A DNA stretch of 64,000 bases, taken from assembly GCF_030812855.1 (NCBI RefSeq), contig NZ_JAUSTK010000001.1, forward strand, positions 124,001 to 188,000, read 5' to 3'. Position 1 is the stretch's first letter; every line of letters begins with the position of its first letter. The translations under genes and the position numbers were made by a program. Origin of the DNA: Paenibacillus wynnii. GTDB taxonomy: Bacteria > Bacillota > Bacilli > Paenibacillales > Paenibacillaceae. The notes under the pieces were generated by a model. The model did not search any database, was not told the DNA's origin, and saw nothing but the letters and a program-made list of their open reading frames with translations. Shown here piece after piece: positions 45,327-55,772 of the stretch.

Positions 45327-45859
45327 ACTGCTCCTCCTTCTTCCCGCAGCGCTCCTGTTATATCCTGAAACAGTTCAGGAAGAGCTCTGTCCAGTCGGGT
45401 AGGCTTCCAATCCTTATTCAGCCAGACATGGCTTGTAGATCCGGTCACAAGCAATTCGCCGGAGGGACTGTTGGGATAGCGTGATTGAGCCTGCTCCGCG
45501 TTTCCCGATAGTTCTCCTGGAATCTTGCTCCCTTCCTGCGGAAGGCGCCGAATCTCATATTCAAAAACGACTCTTAGTGCTGCGAAGGTGGTTAGGCGTG
45601 CAAAGACAACGACAAGATCATCATATCGCGCCGGACTTTTAAATTGCAAATCTGCCGAGGTAACGGGAAGAAAAACTCCACTGTCCTCCATCTCACGATA
45701 CGTGAACCCCAACTCTCTCAGCATTTCTGTGCGTCCGATTTCAAACCAGTTTAAATAATTGGCATGATACACAACACCCATTTGGTCCGTTTCCTGATAT
45801 CGAACCCGGAAAGATGTGGGATACCAGCGGCTGGTGTGATTTATATTACGTGAGCCCAT
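45323..45859 (-). CDS. Acyl-CoA thioesterase, YbgC/4HBT family
   Basis: About 178 residues from ATG 45859. RYQETDQMGVVYHANYLNWF contains the Asp and tyrosine pattern of the 4-hydroxybenzoyl-CoA thioesterase hot-dog fold, and GRTEMLRELG follows. These enzymes hydrolyse acyl-CoA thioesters. The C-terminal part holds an insertion rich in polar residues (about 105-130) between the last strands. GGGGG lies 10 bases before the ATG. Confidence 0.87.
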   Translation of the reverse strand: MGSRNINHTSRWYPTSFRVRYQETDQMGVVYHANYLNWFEIGRTEMLRELGFTYREMEDSGVFLPVTSADLQFKSPARYDDLVVVFARLTTFAALRVVFEYEIRRLPQEGSKIPGELSGNAEQAQSRYPNSPSGELLVTGSTSHVWLNKDWKPTRLDRALPELFQDITGALREEGGAV

Positions 45860-45905
45860 AGAGCATATACCCCCTTTATGATTAATCAAAGCCGGCTAGG
45901 GATAT

Positions 45906-47081
45906 CTAGAAGCCGACTTCATTGGATATAACCGGTAGTTTACGGCTGGTATTTCGGGCTACATATACTAACAGAACAGCACCCACAGCAGAACTAAGCA
46001 CGCAGGAAAGATTCATGGCGTTTACTCCGCCCTGATTGAGTAAAAAACCATTTAGCACATTTCCGAGAATTCCCGCAAATCCTGAAAACACCATATTAAA
46101 AATACTTTGGCCTGTAGCCTGCATGTCCGCTGAGGTTATCTGGGAAACATACTCCACCGCTGAAATATAGAAAAGTCCAAAAGATAAACCATGCAGCACC
46201 TGCACACCTATCATTACAGATGGATAGGGGAAGGCAACCTGAATCCCCCACCGAAGAACATAGATTAAGGCTCCAATCAGTAAAGTACGTTCTCTTCCCA
46301 GTTTCTTAATGATCTTCGAAGCCAATAACATGGACGGAACGTTTGTAACGGATGCAATGAACAAGGCAATCCCTGCATACTGCATGGATCCACCAACAGA
46401 CTGAAAGGCCACTACAAAGTACGTGCCAAACGCCGTCATGGTCTGATTCACAAGCAAGCTACCGCCAAGGAACGCCAAAAACACACGGTTCCTAATGAGC
46501 TGACGAACTCCTTGAGAAAAAGATTGCCTCATCATATGATTTTCTTCCGCCTGTTTCGGCAAGCTCAGTGCAATAAGGACGGCTAGAGTATTAAAGAGCA
46601 AAAAAGGCATCCATATTGTTGATACAGAGAATGTTGATACATATTTAGCCCCAATAAGACTCCCCACAGCCGCTCCAATACTTAGCATAAGCCGGATACT
46701 CCCATATGTAGAACCCGCCCGCTTGGCCGCTGCAATCGCGTAAGAATCAGCAATAGGGGCCTGTGTGGATGAGAAAATTGTCGATAGTGTGAAAACCAGC
46801 ATGAGAACAAAGAAATACTCAGACCGATAAAATACAGCTAACAGCGCTGGAACAGCAACACTTAAGATGAGCACCAGCCGGGTCTGATTATACCGGTCTG
46901 AAATAATACCCCACATCGGCTGAATAATGATTGCGATGAATGTTCCGGTTGCCATTAGCATTCCGATTTGGCTGCTGTCTAATCCATTATGAACGAGAAG
47001 TGATGTCAGGTAAGGACCGAACGAACCGCCGGCTAATCCTAGAAATAGATAAAATCCGCGCAGTTTCAATAATTTTCTCAT
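45906..47081 (-). CDS. MFS transporter (HcaT/LacY-like)
   Basis: About 391 residues with twelve membrane segments. QPMWGIISDRYNQTR between segments 2 and 3 is the major facilitator motif A variant typical of the MFS_1_like/HcaT group, and LHGLSFGLFYISAVEYVSQ lies in the second half. Substrate unknown. Start set at MRKLLKLRGF (47081); GGAGG is 13 bases before it, and the longer frame from 47114 is not excluded. Not in an obvious operon with pyk, which has its own terminator. Confidence 0.85.
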   Translation of the reverse strand: MRKLLKLRGFYLFLGLAGGSFGPYLTSLLVHNGLDSSQIGMLMATGTFIAIIIQPMWGIISDRYNQTRLVLILSVAVPALLAVFYRSEYFFVLMLVFTLSTIFSSTQAPIADSYAIAAAKRAGSTYGSIRLMLSIGAAVGSLIGAKYVSTFSVSTIWMPFLLFNTLAVLIALSLPKQAEENHMMRQSFSQGVRQLIRNRVFLAFLGGSLLVNQTMTAFGTYFVVAFQSVGGSMQYAGIALFIASVTNVPSMLLASKIIKKLGRERTLLIGALIYVLRWGIQVAFPYPSVMIGVQVLHGLSFGLFYISAVEYVSQITSADMQATGQSIFNMVFSGFAGILGNVLNGFLLNQGGVNAMNLSCVLSSAVGAVLLVYVARNTSRKLPVISNEVGF

Positions 47082-47237
47082 GTAAGCTTTAAGTCCTCCA
47101 TCCTTTATTGTCAAACAGCCAAATACTAAAGTTCACCCGCCCATTTATTCTAGAAGCCCACTCTTTCTACGATTAAAACAAAAGAAACACAATAACTAGA
47201 ATAGCATAACCCGATCCTCTTAAACGATCAATCATCA

Positions 47238-47276
47238 AAAAAAAAGCAATGGGTGAGTTACACACCATTGCTTTTT
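47238..47276 (-). terminator. Terminator after pyk
   Basis: AAAAGCAATGG and CCATTGCTTTTT form an 11-bp stem; the T-run follows on the minus strand. Confidence 0.85.
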
Positions 47277-47312
47277 GGATAGAACATAAATAGGGATATA
47301 CTCCCGAAAAAT

Positions 47313-48737
47313 TTAAGCGTTAGGAATTTGAGTTACTTTAACCAAGTTCGTGGAACCGGAACGTCCCAACGGGATACCCGCTGTAATAACAACTAGATCT
47401 CCACCTGTAACCAGGCCGGAATCAATTCCGCCTTTTACAGCAGTTTCAAGAAGCTCGTCCGTAGAAGAAGCTTCCAAACCATGAACCGGAGTTACGCCCC
47501 ATACCAAAGCCAATTGACGCATAGTTCTTTCTTGAGTCGTTACCGCGATGATCGCCGATTTAGGACGGTATTTAGAAACTACACGAGCGGTGTGGCCTGT
47601 TACAGTCGAAGAAATGATAGCCTTAGCGTTCAGATCCAGAGCAGAAATGGCAACGGATTGACTGATTGCTTCTGTAACTGTTGTTTCTTGTGCGATTTGT
47701 TGCTTCATGAAGATTTCGCGGTGGTTAAGAGCAGACTCAGCTTTTTCAGCAATACGGGACATTGTAAGAACGGATTCCACTGGGTACTTACCAGCAGCTG
47801 TCTCGCCGGAAAGCATGATTGCATCTGTTCCGTCAAAAATAGCGTTAGCTACGTCACTCGCTTCAGCGCGGGTAGGACGCGGGTTACGTTGCATGGAATC
47901 CAGCATTTGAGTTGCAGTGATAACTGGTTTACCGGCAATGTTACATTTTTGAATCATCAATTTTTGAGCCAAAGGTACATCTTCAGCTGGAATTTCCACA
48001 CCGAGGTCACCACGTGCAACCATCAGGCCATCGGAAACCGCTAATATCTCGTCAAGGTTGTCAACACCTTGTTGGTTTTCGATTTTGGAAATAATTTGGA
48101 TGTGGGCAGCATTGTGTTTCTCCAGCAACGCACGAATTTCGAGAACGTCGCTAGCTTTACGAACGAAGGAAGCGGCGATAAAATCGATGTCCTGTTCGAT
48201 CCCGAAAAGAATGTCGTTGGTGTCTTTTTCCGTAATACCTGGCAAGGAGATGTGTACTCCTGGTACGTTAACACCTTTTTTGCTCTTAATCGTACCGCCG
48301 TTAACAATACGGGTTTTGATTTCTGTGCCTTGAACGTCAACAACTGTCAAACCAATCAGGCCGTCATCGATCAGGATCGTGGATCCTACTTGAACGTCTT
48401 TAGGAAGGTCACTGTAAGTAATCGAGATACGGTTTTGATCTCCAAGGATTTCTTCCGTAGTCAATGTCAGGTACTCATCCTGAACCAATTCAATAGGTTC
48501 TACAGCAAGCTTGCCTGTGCGAATCTCAGGTCCTTTGGTATCGAGCAGGATAGCAACTGTTTTGTTCAACTCTTTGCAAGCTTGACGGATCGTTGTGATC
48601 CGGGCACCATGTTCCTCGAAATCACCATGAGAGAAGTTCAGACGAGCCACATTCATACCAGCCAAAATCAATTTCTTTGTGTTTTCCAACGATTCACTTG
48701 CAGGACCAATCGTACATACAATTTTACTTTTGCGCAT
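47313..48737 (-). CDS. pyk: Pyruvate kinase, short form
   Basis: 474 residues. [25 protein letters not shown], the metal/substrate loop [12 protein letters not shown] and [20 protein letters not shown] are all present. The protein ends after the C domain ([16 protein letters not shown]) and lacks the extra C-terminal PEP-utiliser-like domain that makes B. subtilis Pyk about 585 residues. Transfers phosphate from PEP to ADP. GGAGGAAAACTTA precedes the ATG. The pfkA gene that often precedes pyk is absent. Confidence 0.97.
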   Translation of the reverse strand: MRKSKIVCTIGPASESLENTKKLILAGMNVARLNFSHGDFEEHGARITTIRQACKELNKTVAILLDTKGPEIRTGKLAVEPIELVQDEYLTLTTEEILGDQNRISITYSDLPKDVQVGSTILIDDGLIGLTVVDVQGTEIKTRIVNGGTIKSKKGVNVPGVHISLPGITEKDTNDILFGIEQDIDFIAASFVRKASDVLEIRALLEKHNAAHIQIISKIENQQGVDNLDEILAVSDGLMVARGDLGVEIPAEDVPLAQKLMIQKCNIAGKPVITATQMLDSMQRNPRPTRAEASDVANAIFDGTDAIMLSGETAAGKYPVESVLTMSRIAEKAESALNHREIFMKQQIAQETTVTEAISQSVAISALDLNAKAIISSTVTGHTARVVSKYRPKSAIIAVTTQERTMRQLALVWGVTPVHGLEASSTDELLETAVKGGIDSGLVTGGDLVVITAGIPLGRSGSTNLVKVTQIPNA

Positions 48738-49069
48738 TAAGTTTTCCTCCGTTTTTTCGTTCTCTCTGTCTCACTTTTTCCAACTACAAAATCTACTATA
48801 ACATTAAGCATTCTCATAGGAAGTTTGTCACATACTTCCTTGACTGCACCCTAATGAATATTACTGCAAGTGGGACACAAAATCAATGTTTTCGCGACCT
48901 TTTCGTGTGAATAATAGTCGAATTTTGTGTAAACCCAGAAAAAATAAAAATAACCCCGAAGTACATCCGGGGTTATTTGTCGAAAAAAAATGACAACAAG
49001 GCCAATACCCTATAAACAGGTTGGACTAGTATAGATTTATGTCTTAAAGTGCAAATGATAACAGCTTCC
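48738..49069. other. Intergenic region between accA and pyk
   Basis: Contains the accA terminator and then about 210 bp upstream of pyk. A TATAGT lies near 48795 on the minus strand, but no well-spaced -35 was found. No trace of pfkA, the usual gene between accA and pyk in Bacillus, is seen. Confidence 0.5.
48947..48980 (-). terminator. Terminator after accDA
   Basis: AAATAACCCCG and CGGGGTTATTT form an 11-bp stem with a 9-nt loop; read leftward it is followed by TTTATTTTT. Confidence 0.85.
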
Positions 49070-50071
49070 TTACTCCTCGATCACCATGGCTAATTCTGAG
49101 GAGATGATCTCCTGCTGACCTTCCGAAAAGGATCCGATCTTACGGAATTTAAGGTACCTGTCCTCTTTTAGAGCAACGCTATCCAGACCAGATAGTTCCT
49201 GTAGATGTCGCCAAATTGCATCCTTAGTTGCTGCAGCCGTCGCTTCATAATCACGATGTGCCCCGCCCTTAGGCTCCGGAACAATCTCCTCGATGACCTC
49301 CATACCCAACAAATCAGCCGCCGTAATCTTCATCGCTTCTGCCGCCTGATCCGCCTTGCTTGCATCCTTCCAAAGAATAGATGCTGCACCGTTAGGGGAA
49401 ATCACTGAATAAATTGCATGTTCCAGCATGAGTACACGGTTACCTACAGCCAATGCCAAAGCTCCACCGCTGCCGCCTTCACCGATGACTACACAAATAA
49501 CTGGAACACCAAACTGGGACATTTCCCGTAAATTGTGGGCGATTGCCTCAGATTGGCCTCTCTCCTCGGCTGTATTGCCGGGATAAGCGCCTTTTGTATC
49601 AATAAGTGTAATTATAGGCCGTTTGAACTTGTCCGCCTGCTGCATCAAACGAAGCGCCTTACGGAAGCCCTCAGGGTGAGCACTGCCGAAGAAACGCAGA
49701 ATATTCTCTTTCGTATCCTTACCCCGCTGCTGGCCGATAATCGTAACAGGTAAACCGTTCAGCTTACCGATACCGCCTACAATAGCAAGATCGTCACCAA
49801 ACATGCGGTCCCCGTGCAGCTCGATAAAATCAGTAAAGATTAAATTTATCAGATCCAGAGAAGTAGGTCGACCCTGATGACGAGCAAGATGCATTTTCTG
49901 TGAAGGAGAAATATTGGAATAGACCTCCTCCTCCAACACACTGTACCGCTCTTCCAGCCGGGCAACCTCATCACTGAAATCAATTTCCTTTTCTACCCCA
50001 AACTGCTTCAGTTCGGCTATCTTTTTACGCAATTCAACCAGAGGCATTTCAAAAGGCAACTCTCCTGCCAA
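49070..50071 (-). CDS. accA: Acetyl-CoA carboxylase carboxyltransferase subunit alpha
   Basis: 333 residues. [37 protein letters not shown] and [17 protein letters not shown] are conserved in AccA. With AccD it transfers the carboxyl group from biotin to acetyl-CoA for malonyl-CoA. The start is TTG, 8 bases after AAAGGGGG, which lies at the end of accD; the two genes are one base apart. Confidence 0.97.
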   Translation of the reverse strand: MAGELPFEMPLVELRKKIAELKQFGVEKEIDFSDEVARLEERYSVLEEEVYSNISPSQKMHLARHQGRPTSLDLINLIFTDFIELHGDRMFGDDLAIVGGIGKLNGLPVTIIGQQRGKDTKENILRFFGSAHPEGFRKALRLMQQADKFKRPIITLIDTKGAYPGNTAEERGQSEAIAHNLREMSQFGVPVICVVIGEGGSGGALALAVGNRVLMLEHAIYSVISPNGAASILWKDASKADQAAEAMKITAADLLGMEVIEEIVPEPKGGAHRDYEATAAATKDAIWRHLQELSGLDSVALKEDRYLKFRKIGSFSEGQQEIISSELAMVIEE

Positions 50072-50072
50072 G

Positions 50073-50966
50073 CTAAAATCCCCCTTTCACGTCATGCATT
50101 TCCAAAATTTTAGTTAGTGTAGCACGCATTTCCTTACGGTGTACAACCAGATCAAGCAGGCCATGCTGCAGATTAAACTCAGCTGTTTGGAAGTCATCCG
50201 GCAGCTTTTGACGAATAGTCTGTTCGATTACGATTCGACCGGCAAAGCCAAATACCGCTCCTGGTTCTGCAATAATAATATCTCCCAGACTAGCAAAGCT
50301 TGCAGAAACGCCGCCTGTAGTAGGATCTGTAATGATTGATATAAACAATCCACCCGCTTCATGAAACCGGGCAAGTGCTGCACTTGTCTTCGCCATCTGC
50401 ATAAGACTTAAGATACTCTCCTGCATTCTGGCTCCGCCAGAGGTTGAGAAAATAAGCAGCGGCAATTGTTTCTCGGTCGCTTCCTCAACGGCGCGGGTAA
50501 TTTTCTCCCCAACCACCGATCCCATGCTGCCCGAGAAAAACTCAAAATTCATAACCGCTACAATAACCGAATGGCCCCCAATACTACCCTGACCAGTAAT
50601 CACGGCGTCGGTCTGACCTGATTTAATTGACTGCTGCTCCAGCTTGGAAGCGTAGCCGGGAAATTGAAGCGGATCAACCGAGGACATTTCACTGTCGAAC
50701 TCGATAAAACCCTCTCCATCTAGTGTTATTGCAATACGCTCTGAAGCGTTCAGACGCATATGATGGCCACAGGACGGACATACCTTTAAGTTTTTTTCCA
50801 GCTCTTTGCTGTACTGGATCGTACTGCACTTGCTGCATTTACTCATTAGCCCTTCAGGAATCTCCCGTTTAGGGCGTTCTCCATCAGACGGTCCACCGTT
50901 CCGCTCCACACGCTCTGAAGGAATAGTCGCGTACTTTCGTTTTTTCTGAAATAAATCTTTGAACAC
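50073..50966 (-). CDS. accD: Acetyl-CoA carboxylase carboxyltransferase subunit beta
   Basis: 297 residues from GTG 50966 ([18 protein letters not shown]). The zinc ribbon CSKCSTIQY ... CPSCGHH marks AccD, followed by the crotonase-like core ([27 protein letters not shown]). GAAGAGG fits this GTG better than an in-frame GTG at 50975. A tail of about 30 charged residues before the zinc finger ([20 protein letters not shown]) is longer than usual. Confidence 0.96.
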   Translation of the reverse strand: MFKDLFQKKRKYATIPSERVERNGGPSDGERPKREIPEGLMSKCSKCSTIQYSKELEKNLKVCPSCGHHMRLNASERIAITLDGEGFIEFDSEMSSVDPLQFPGYASKLEQQSIKSGQTDAVITGQGSIGGHSVIVAVMNFEFFSGSMGSVVGEKITRAVEEATEKQLPLLIFSTSGGARMQESILSLMQMAKTSAALARFHEAGGLFISIITDPTTGGVSASFASLGDIIIAEPGAVFGFAGRIVIEQTIRQKLPDDFQTAEFNLQHGLLDLVVHRKEMRATLTKILEMHDVKGGF

Positions 50967-51043
50967 GGGGCGCACCTCTTCAGCCGTTTATTTGCGTTAT
51001 GCAGCTTGCTACTGTCATGACTGCTCTTACGTGTTTGTATAAA

Positions 51044-51232
51044 TCAGGGATGCAGAATCAGATTAAGGACTTCCTGCACTTCCTCAAGCTCTCCAGAAGG
51101 CACCAGTATTTCAAATTGCTGCTTGGACATATTAATCGGACGGCACTTCACCATGAATCCTTCTTCTGTTAACTTGCTCTTAATCATATCCGCCACTCTG
51201 GCGGTTGGTGCGATATAGATTACCGTCCACAT
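51044..51232 (-). CDS. Small conserved hypothetical protein
   Basis: 62 residues from ATG 51232 (MWTVIYIAPTARVADMIKSK). It has an alternating beta-alpha-beta pattern like small ACT- or DUF2007-type domains (LTEEGFMVKCRPI, FEILVPSGELEEVQEVL). GGGGAGG lies about 11 bases upstream. A longer frame from 51289 lacks a ribosome site. Located between accD and the PgpA-like gene; function unknown. Confidence 0.6.
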   Translation of the reverse strand: MWTVIYIAPTARVADMIKSKLTEEGFMVKCRPINMSKQQFEILVPSGELEEVQEVLNLILHP

Positions 51233-51393
51233 GCCCTGCAAGGCCTCCCCAATCTTAATACCCAGCCGTATCCCGTATAATGGAATCATGATAACACAGT
51301 TTTCTTTTTTCCCGCAACAGGAGAGATCGCTAGATTAAAGACCAGGGCAAGCCTTAACTCAGAGAAGCTTCGCTTCAACATTTTCTCTTTTTC

Positions 51394-51882
51394 TTAAAGA
51401 AGAGGATATACCTTGGCTCCTTCATGACGGTGCGCAATCCGGGCGGAAGCCGCAGCGGCCACCCCGGCAACGAGATCATCCAAAAAAACATGAATGCTGT
51501 TTTTATCGTCATTTAATTGGCCAATAATGCCAAGCTTAAGCTTATCCAAATATCCGAAACCTGTCAGACCAATCATCCCATAAACATTGGTTATGCCAAG
51601 CGCCAAGGTCTCATCCGCTCCATAAAGGGATTCATCTGCTTCCATAACCGCCTGCAGCGGCTGCGGCAGCAGCCCCTTCTCTGCCAGCTCATCTAGTGCA
51701 ATACCCGTCATTAGTGTGTACTGTACCTCTCTCTTGCACAGAACTGCTTTGACACTGTTCACACATTCTTCTTCTCTTAAATTTGGGTAATAGGGTGACT
51801 GCAAGATATATACAACCTCAGCGATGGCTGAAATTGATACTCCTCTGCGCTCCAGTAATTCTATCGCCATTTGATATGACAT
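51394..51882 (-). CDS. Phosphatidylglycerophosphatase A-like protein
   Basis: 162 residues of the PgpA/YutG superfamily. GYLDKLKLGIIGQLND and HVFLDDLVAGVAAAASARI are the conserved helical motifs; the Asp-rich positions would bind metal. Unlike membrane-bound E. coli PgpA this short type lacks clear membrane helices, so it may act on other phosphates. AAAGGAGAATTAT precedes the ATG. Same strand as dnaE and 68 bp after it. Confidence 0.82.
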   Translation of the reverse strand: MSYQMAIELLERRGVSISAIAEVVYILQSPYYPNLREEECVNSVKAVLCKREVQYTLMTGIALDELAEKGLLPQPLQAVMEADESLYGADETLALGITNVYGMIGLTGFGYLDKLKLGIIGQLNDDKNSIHVFLDDLVAGVAAAASARIAHRHEGAKVYPLL

Positions 51883-51950
51883 ATAATTCTCCTTTCCGCT
51901 ACTTGCTGCCGATGGTTTCCTAATGTATGCGGAAAGAAGATGAAATGTTC

Positions 51951-54900
51951 TTATTTTATTCTCACTGAGCCTGCACCGAGCATCTCCTCAATTTCGGCAA
52001 ACAAGGCCTGAGAAGGCTCGATCCGGTAGCTGTCACTGAGCGCTAGCAGCTTTTGCTCACGCTCATAAAATAGCAGGGTTGATACAGACCCAGGATGAGT
52101 TTGCAGCAGCTGCTTCAGCCTGGATAAAAGAGCTGCATTCTCCGATTGCGGCGTGATCTTGATGAAAGCCCGTTGGGCAGGCTCACTACTGCCCTGTGGC
52201 TTCACGATCCGGGATGTTGACTCTATTGGCAATGGGGCCGTCTGCGCCGCTCCGGCTTGACGTGAAGCTTCTGGAGCTGCACTCCGGGACGCCGGGGTTC
52301 GCTCCACGGCAGAGTCTCGTGTTCCCGTACGGGCAGCACTGCCAACTGCGGCCCCGGCTGCATTACGCGCCCCGGCGGAAGGCCGAGAGGCTGCTGCACT
52401 GCGCCGCTGAAGCAGGCCGTGCAGCGCATCCACTGCGATCGGCGCCACTTCCTCAGCCAGCAGCTTGAAACCTTCGTCCCCTTGCTGTACTTTGGCTCGC
52501 AGAGCCAAAAGCGCCCCCTTCTCGATCAGACCTCGACTGCGTTTCCACACCTCGGGGAAAAGTACGACCTCACAGCGCTCAATCTGGTCCTCCCATTCAA
52601 CAAAAGCCATAGATTTGCCTTGTTTCGTCGTAATTTCCTTTATGGATACCACCATGCCCGCCGTTACCGTTTGGCTCTCATCAGGGACTTCACCAAGATC
52701 CATCAACCGCTGGAGCCCGATTTCTTCCAGAAGGTCTGCAGTATCATCCAATGGATGTCCTGATAGATACAACCCCAAGAGCTCACGCTCCATTTCAAGC
52801 TGCTGTGCTCCCGTAAACCTCGGGATATCCGGATAGCGAATTTCCCAGTTCGGTGTCTCTACCAGATCGTCGAACAGCTGGATCTGCAGTTCATCCCGTT
52901 CCTTGCGCCATTTCACTGCGGCATCAACCGTCTCGTCTAGCATCGCCAGCAGTTGTGCCCGGTGCCCTGGGAGACGATCGAAGGCGCCCGACTGGAGCAG
53001 CGATTCAACGACACGCTTATTACATACCCGAAGATCAACCCTGCGGCAGAAATCCAACAGACTGTCGAAGGGCCGTTCTTGCCGTACCTTCATAATATTT
53101 TCAACGGCCAATGTCCCCACGTTCTTAACCGCAGCCAGTCCGAAACGGATATGTCCCGCATCTTCACCGGTAACCGGAGTGAATAGCACACGGCTTTCGT
53201 TAACATCGGGTGGAAGAACAAGAATCCCCATCCGTCGACACTCCAGTACATATTCAGCCACCTTCCGGTGAGTTCCCATCACAGCAGTAAGCATAGACGA
53301 CATAAACTGCACTGGATAATGGGCTTTGAGATAAGCCGTTTGGAAGGACAGAATCCCGTAGGCCGCCGCATGGGCGCGTGGAAAGCCATAATCAGCAAAT
53401 CGTACAATCATATCATATACGGCATTTGCATCCCTTTCTCCATATCCTTGCTTCAAGCTGCCCTCGACAAAATGGCCTCGTTCCTTATCCAGAGTCTCCC
53501 GTTTTTTCTTAGATACAGCTCGGCGCAGCAAATCCGCTTCTCCGAGCGAGAAACCCGCCATCAAGGAGGCAATTTGCATAATTTGCTCTTGATAAACGAT
53601 AATCCCATAGGTATCTGACAGGATCGGCTTCAAATCCCGATGTGGATATTCCACTTCTACCTGACCGTGTTTACCTTGAATATATTTTGGAATAAACTCC
53701 ATCGGACCCGGGCGGTACAATGCGAGTACAGAAATAATATCTTCAAAAACATTGGGTTTCATATCCTTTAGAACCCGTCTTACCCCTGCGGACTCCAACT
53801 GGAACACACCTGTTGTTTCCCCGGCTCCAAGCATGTCATACGTTTCTGTGTCATTGTCGGGAATCCTGCGGAAATCAGGTGTTTCACCTGTCATTTCACG
53901 AATCCAGCTCATACACCGCTCAATAATAGATAATGTACGCAAGCCCAGAAAATCCATCTTAAGCAGTCCAACACTTTCCAAATGCTCCATTGAATACTGC
54001 GTTAAAGCCGTGCTTTCGTTCCCCTCCTGCAGTGGCACTGCATCGGTTAGAGGGCCTTTTGAAATCACCACTCCGGCAGCATGTGTCGAAGCGTGTCGAG
54101 GCATCCCTTCTACTTTCATCGCCATGTCGAGAAGTGCTCTCGTCTTGGGATATCCATCATACAAGGCCTTTAGTTCTGGAGTGCTCTCCAGCGCACGGGC
54201 AATACTGATGCCCAATTGACCCGGGATAAGCTTGGCTGCTTTATCGACCTCCCCGTAAGGCAGATTCATTGCCCGCCCAACATCACGTACGGCAGCCCGC
54301 GCCGCCAAGGTCCCAAACGTGATAATCTGCGCCACATGCTCATCGCCGTACTTATTAACAACATACGCGATAACTTCCTCACGCCGTTCGTCACTGAAAT
54401 CGATATCGATATCGGGCATGGTAATCCGCTGCGGGTTGAGAAAGCGCTCGAATAAAAGATTATATTTAAGCGGATCTACATCGGTGATCCGAAGTGAATA
54501 CGCGGTAAGACTTCCTGCCGAGGAGCCCCGTCCGGGTCCTGTAGCAATACCCTGGCGGTGACAGTAGGCAATAAAGTCCCACACAATTAGAAAATAATCG
54601 CTGAAGCCCATATTTTCTATAACGTCCAGCTCATAAGCCAGACGTTTCTTGGCGTCCTCCCTTTGTTCTGCCGATGCCCATCGCGGGGTATCACTGTAGC
54701 GTTCCTCCAGCCCAAGTGTGCAAAGCTCCCTCAGATAAGCGGACGAATCCATACCTTCCGGTAGCGGAGCATAAGCTGGCAGAATATGCTTACCAAACTC
54801 CAGCTCCAAATTGCACTTTTCCGCAATAATCAGACTATTCTCAAGTGCTTGTGGGACATGCGGGAATAAGGCTGCCATCTCCTGTCCGCTTTTCATAAAC

Positions 54901-55628
54901 AACTGGTCGGTCCCAATCTTGAAACGTTCCTCATCATCCACCGTCTTGCCGGTTCCGATACAGATCAGCACATCCTGTACTTCCGCATCTTCTCTGGCCA
55001 AATAATGGACGTCATTGGTTGCTACCAGCGGGATGCCACATTCCGCAGACAAGGCAATCAGCTTCGGATTTACTCTTTTTTGCTCCGGTATTCCATGGTC
55101 CTGCAGCTCCAGATAAAAGTCATCTCCGAAGATTTCCTTGTAACGAAGCGCAGCCTTCCGCGCCTCCTCATCACGCCCGTGCAGTAAATGCTGTGGCACT
55201 TCCCCGCCCAGGCAGGCACTAAGGCAAATGATCCCCTCAGAATATGAGGCAAGAACCTCCATATCAATCCGCGGCTTATAGTGCTGTCCTTCCAAATGTC
55301 CGATGGAGATCAGCTTCATCAGGTTCTTGTAGCCTGTCTCATTCTTAACAAGAAGAATTAAATGATAGATCGGTTGATCCTTGCGGCTTCCCCGTTCACG
55401 CCTTGAACCTGCAGTTAGATAGGCCTCACAGCCGATGATCGGCTTAATGCCTTTCTCTATACACGCTTTATAAAAAGGGATTGCCCCGTACATCACTCCA
55501 TGATCCGTTAATGCCAGCGACTTCATGCCATATTCGTCTGCCTGGCGTACTAAATCCGTGATACGTGCCGCCCCATCCAGTAAACTGTATTCGCTGTGCA
55601 CATGCAGATGCACGAAAGGGCTCATCAT
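51951..55628 (-). CDS. dnaE: DNA polymerase III subunit alpha DnaE
   Basis: 1225 residues. PHP domain at the start (HLHVHSEYSLLDGAAR), palm with the catalytic aspartates in PDIDIDFSDERR, fingers and helix-hairpin-helix, and an OB domain (EITTKQGKSMAFVEWED). After the OB fold, about residues 1078-1152 are an Ala/Ser/Arg-rich linker of low complexity (52173-52397), longer than I expect for the family, followed by a final about 73-residue domain. Works with PolC at the replication fork in Firmicutes. AAGGAAGTGGG precedes ATG-ATG. Confidence 0.98.
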   Translation of the reverse strand: MMSPFVHLHVHSEYSLLDGAARITDLVRQADEYGMKSLALTDHGVMYGAIPFYKACIEKGIKPIIGCEAYLTAGSRRERGSRKDQPIYHLILLVKNETGYKNLMKLISIGHLEGQHYKPRIDMEVLASYSEGIICLSACLGGEVPQHLLHGRDEEARKAALRYKEIFGDDFYLELQDHGIPEQKRVNPKLIALSAECGIPLVATNDVHYLAREDAEVQDVLICIGTGKTVDDEERFKIGTDQLFMKSGQEMAALFPHVPQALENSLIIAEKCNLELEFGKHILPAYAPLPEGMDSSAYLRELCTLGLEERYSDTPRWASAEQREDAKKRLAYELDVIENMGFSDYFLIVWDFIAYCHRQGIATGPGRGSSAGSLTAYSLRITDVDPLKYNLLFERFLNPQRITMPDIDIDFSDERREEVIAYVVNKYGDEHVAQIITFGTLAARAAVRDVGRAMNLPYGEVDKAAKLIPGQLGISIARALESTPELKALYDGYPKTRALLDMAMKVEGMPRHASTHAAGVVISKGPLTDAVPLQEGNESTALTQYSMEHLESVGLLKMDFLGLRTLSIIERCMSWIREMTGETPDFRRIPDNDTETYDMLGAGETTGVFQLESAGVRRVLKDMKPNVFEDIISVLALYRPGPMEFIPKYIQGKHGQVEVEYPHRDLKPILSDTYGIIVYQEQIMQIASLMAGFSLGEADLLRRAVSKKKRETLDKERGHFVEGSLKQGYGERDANAVYDMIVRFADYGFPRAHAAAYGILSFQTAYLKAHYPVQFMSSMLTAVMGTHRKVAEYVLECRRMGILVLPPDVNESRVLFTPVTGEDAGHIRFGLAAVKNVGTLAVENIMKVRQERPFDSLLDFCRRVDLRVCNKRVVESLLQSGAFDRLPGHRAQLLAMLDETVDAAVKWRKERDELQIQLFDDLVETPNWEIRYPDIPRFTGAQQLEMERELLGLYLSGHPLDDTADLLEEIGLQRLMDLGEVPDESQTVTAGMVVSIKEITTKQGKSMAFVEWEDQIERCEVVLFPEVWKRSRGLIEKGALLALRAKVQQGDEGFKLLAEEVAPIAVDALHGLLQRRSAAASRPSAGARNAAGAAVGSAARTGTRDSAVERTPASRSAAPEASRQAGAAQTAPLPIESTSRIVKPQGSSEPAQRAFIKITPQSENAALLSRLKQLLQTHPGSVSTLLFYEREQKLLALSDSYRIEPSQALFAEIEEMLGAGSVRIK

Positions 55629-55675
55629 CCCACTTCCTTTCCTTCAAAACTTCAAGCATAGATGAAACTATTTTA

Positions 55676-55705
55676 TCATATTAGGGGGGGAAGCGCCCAT
55701 AGAAT
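55676..55705 (+). promoter_or_regulatory. SigE-type promoter of ytrHI
   Basis: TCATATT (55676-55682), 15 bp, then CATAGAAT (55698-55705) matches the SigE consensus KMATATT-N14-15-CATACAHT at all but one of the conserved -10 positions. It lies 67 bp before ytrH, a SigE-dependent sporulation gene in B. subtilis. Confidence 0.7.
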
Positions 55706-55772
55706 GGAGAGAGAGCACAGGGACAGGCAGACTTACTAGCTTCAGCCGCGTCCGGAAAGGAGCAATGACTTT

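Noticed and set aside
47481-48044. 187-residue plus-strand frame opposite pyk
   Set aside because: Antisense shadow of a highly conserved gene; composition is that of a complementary strand and no ribosome site is present.
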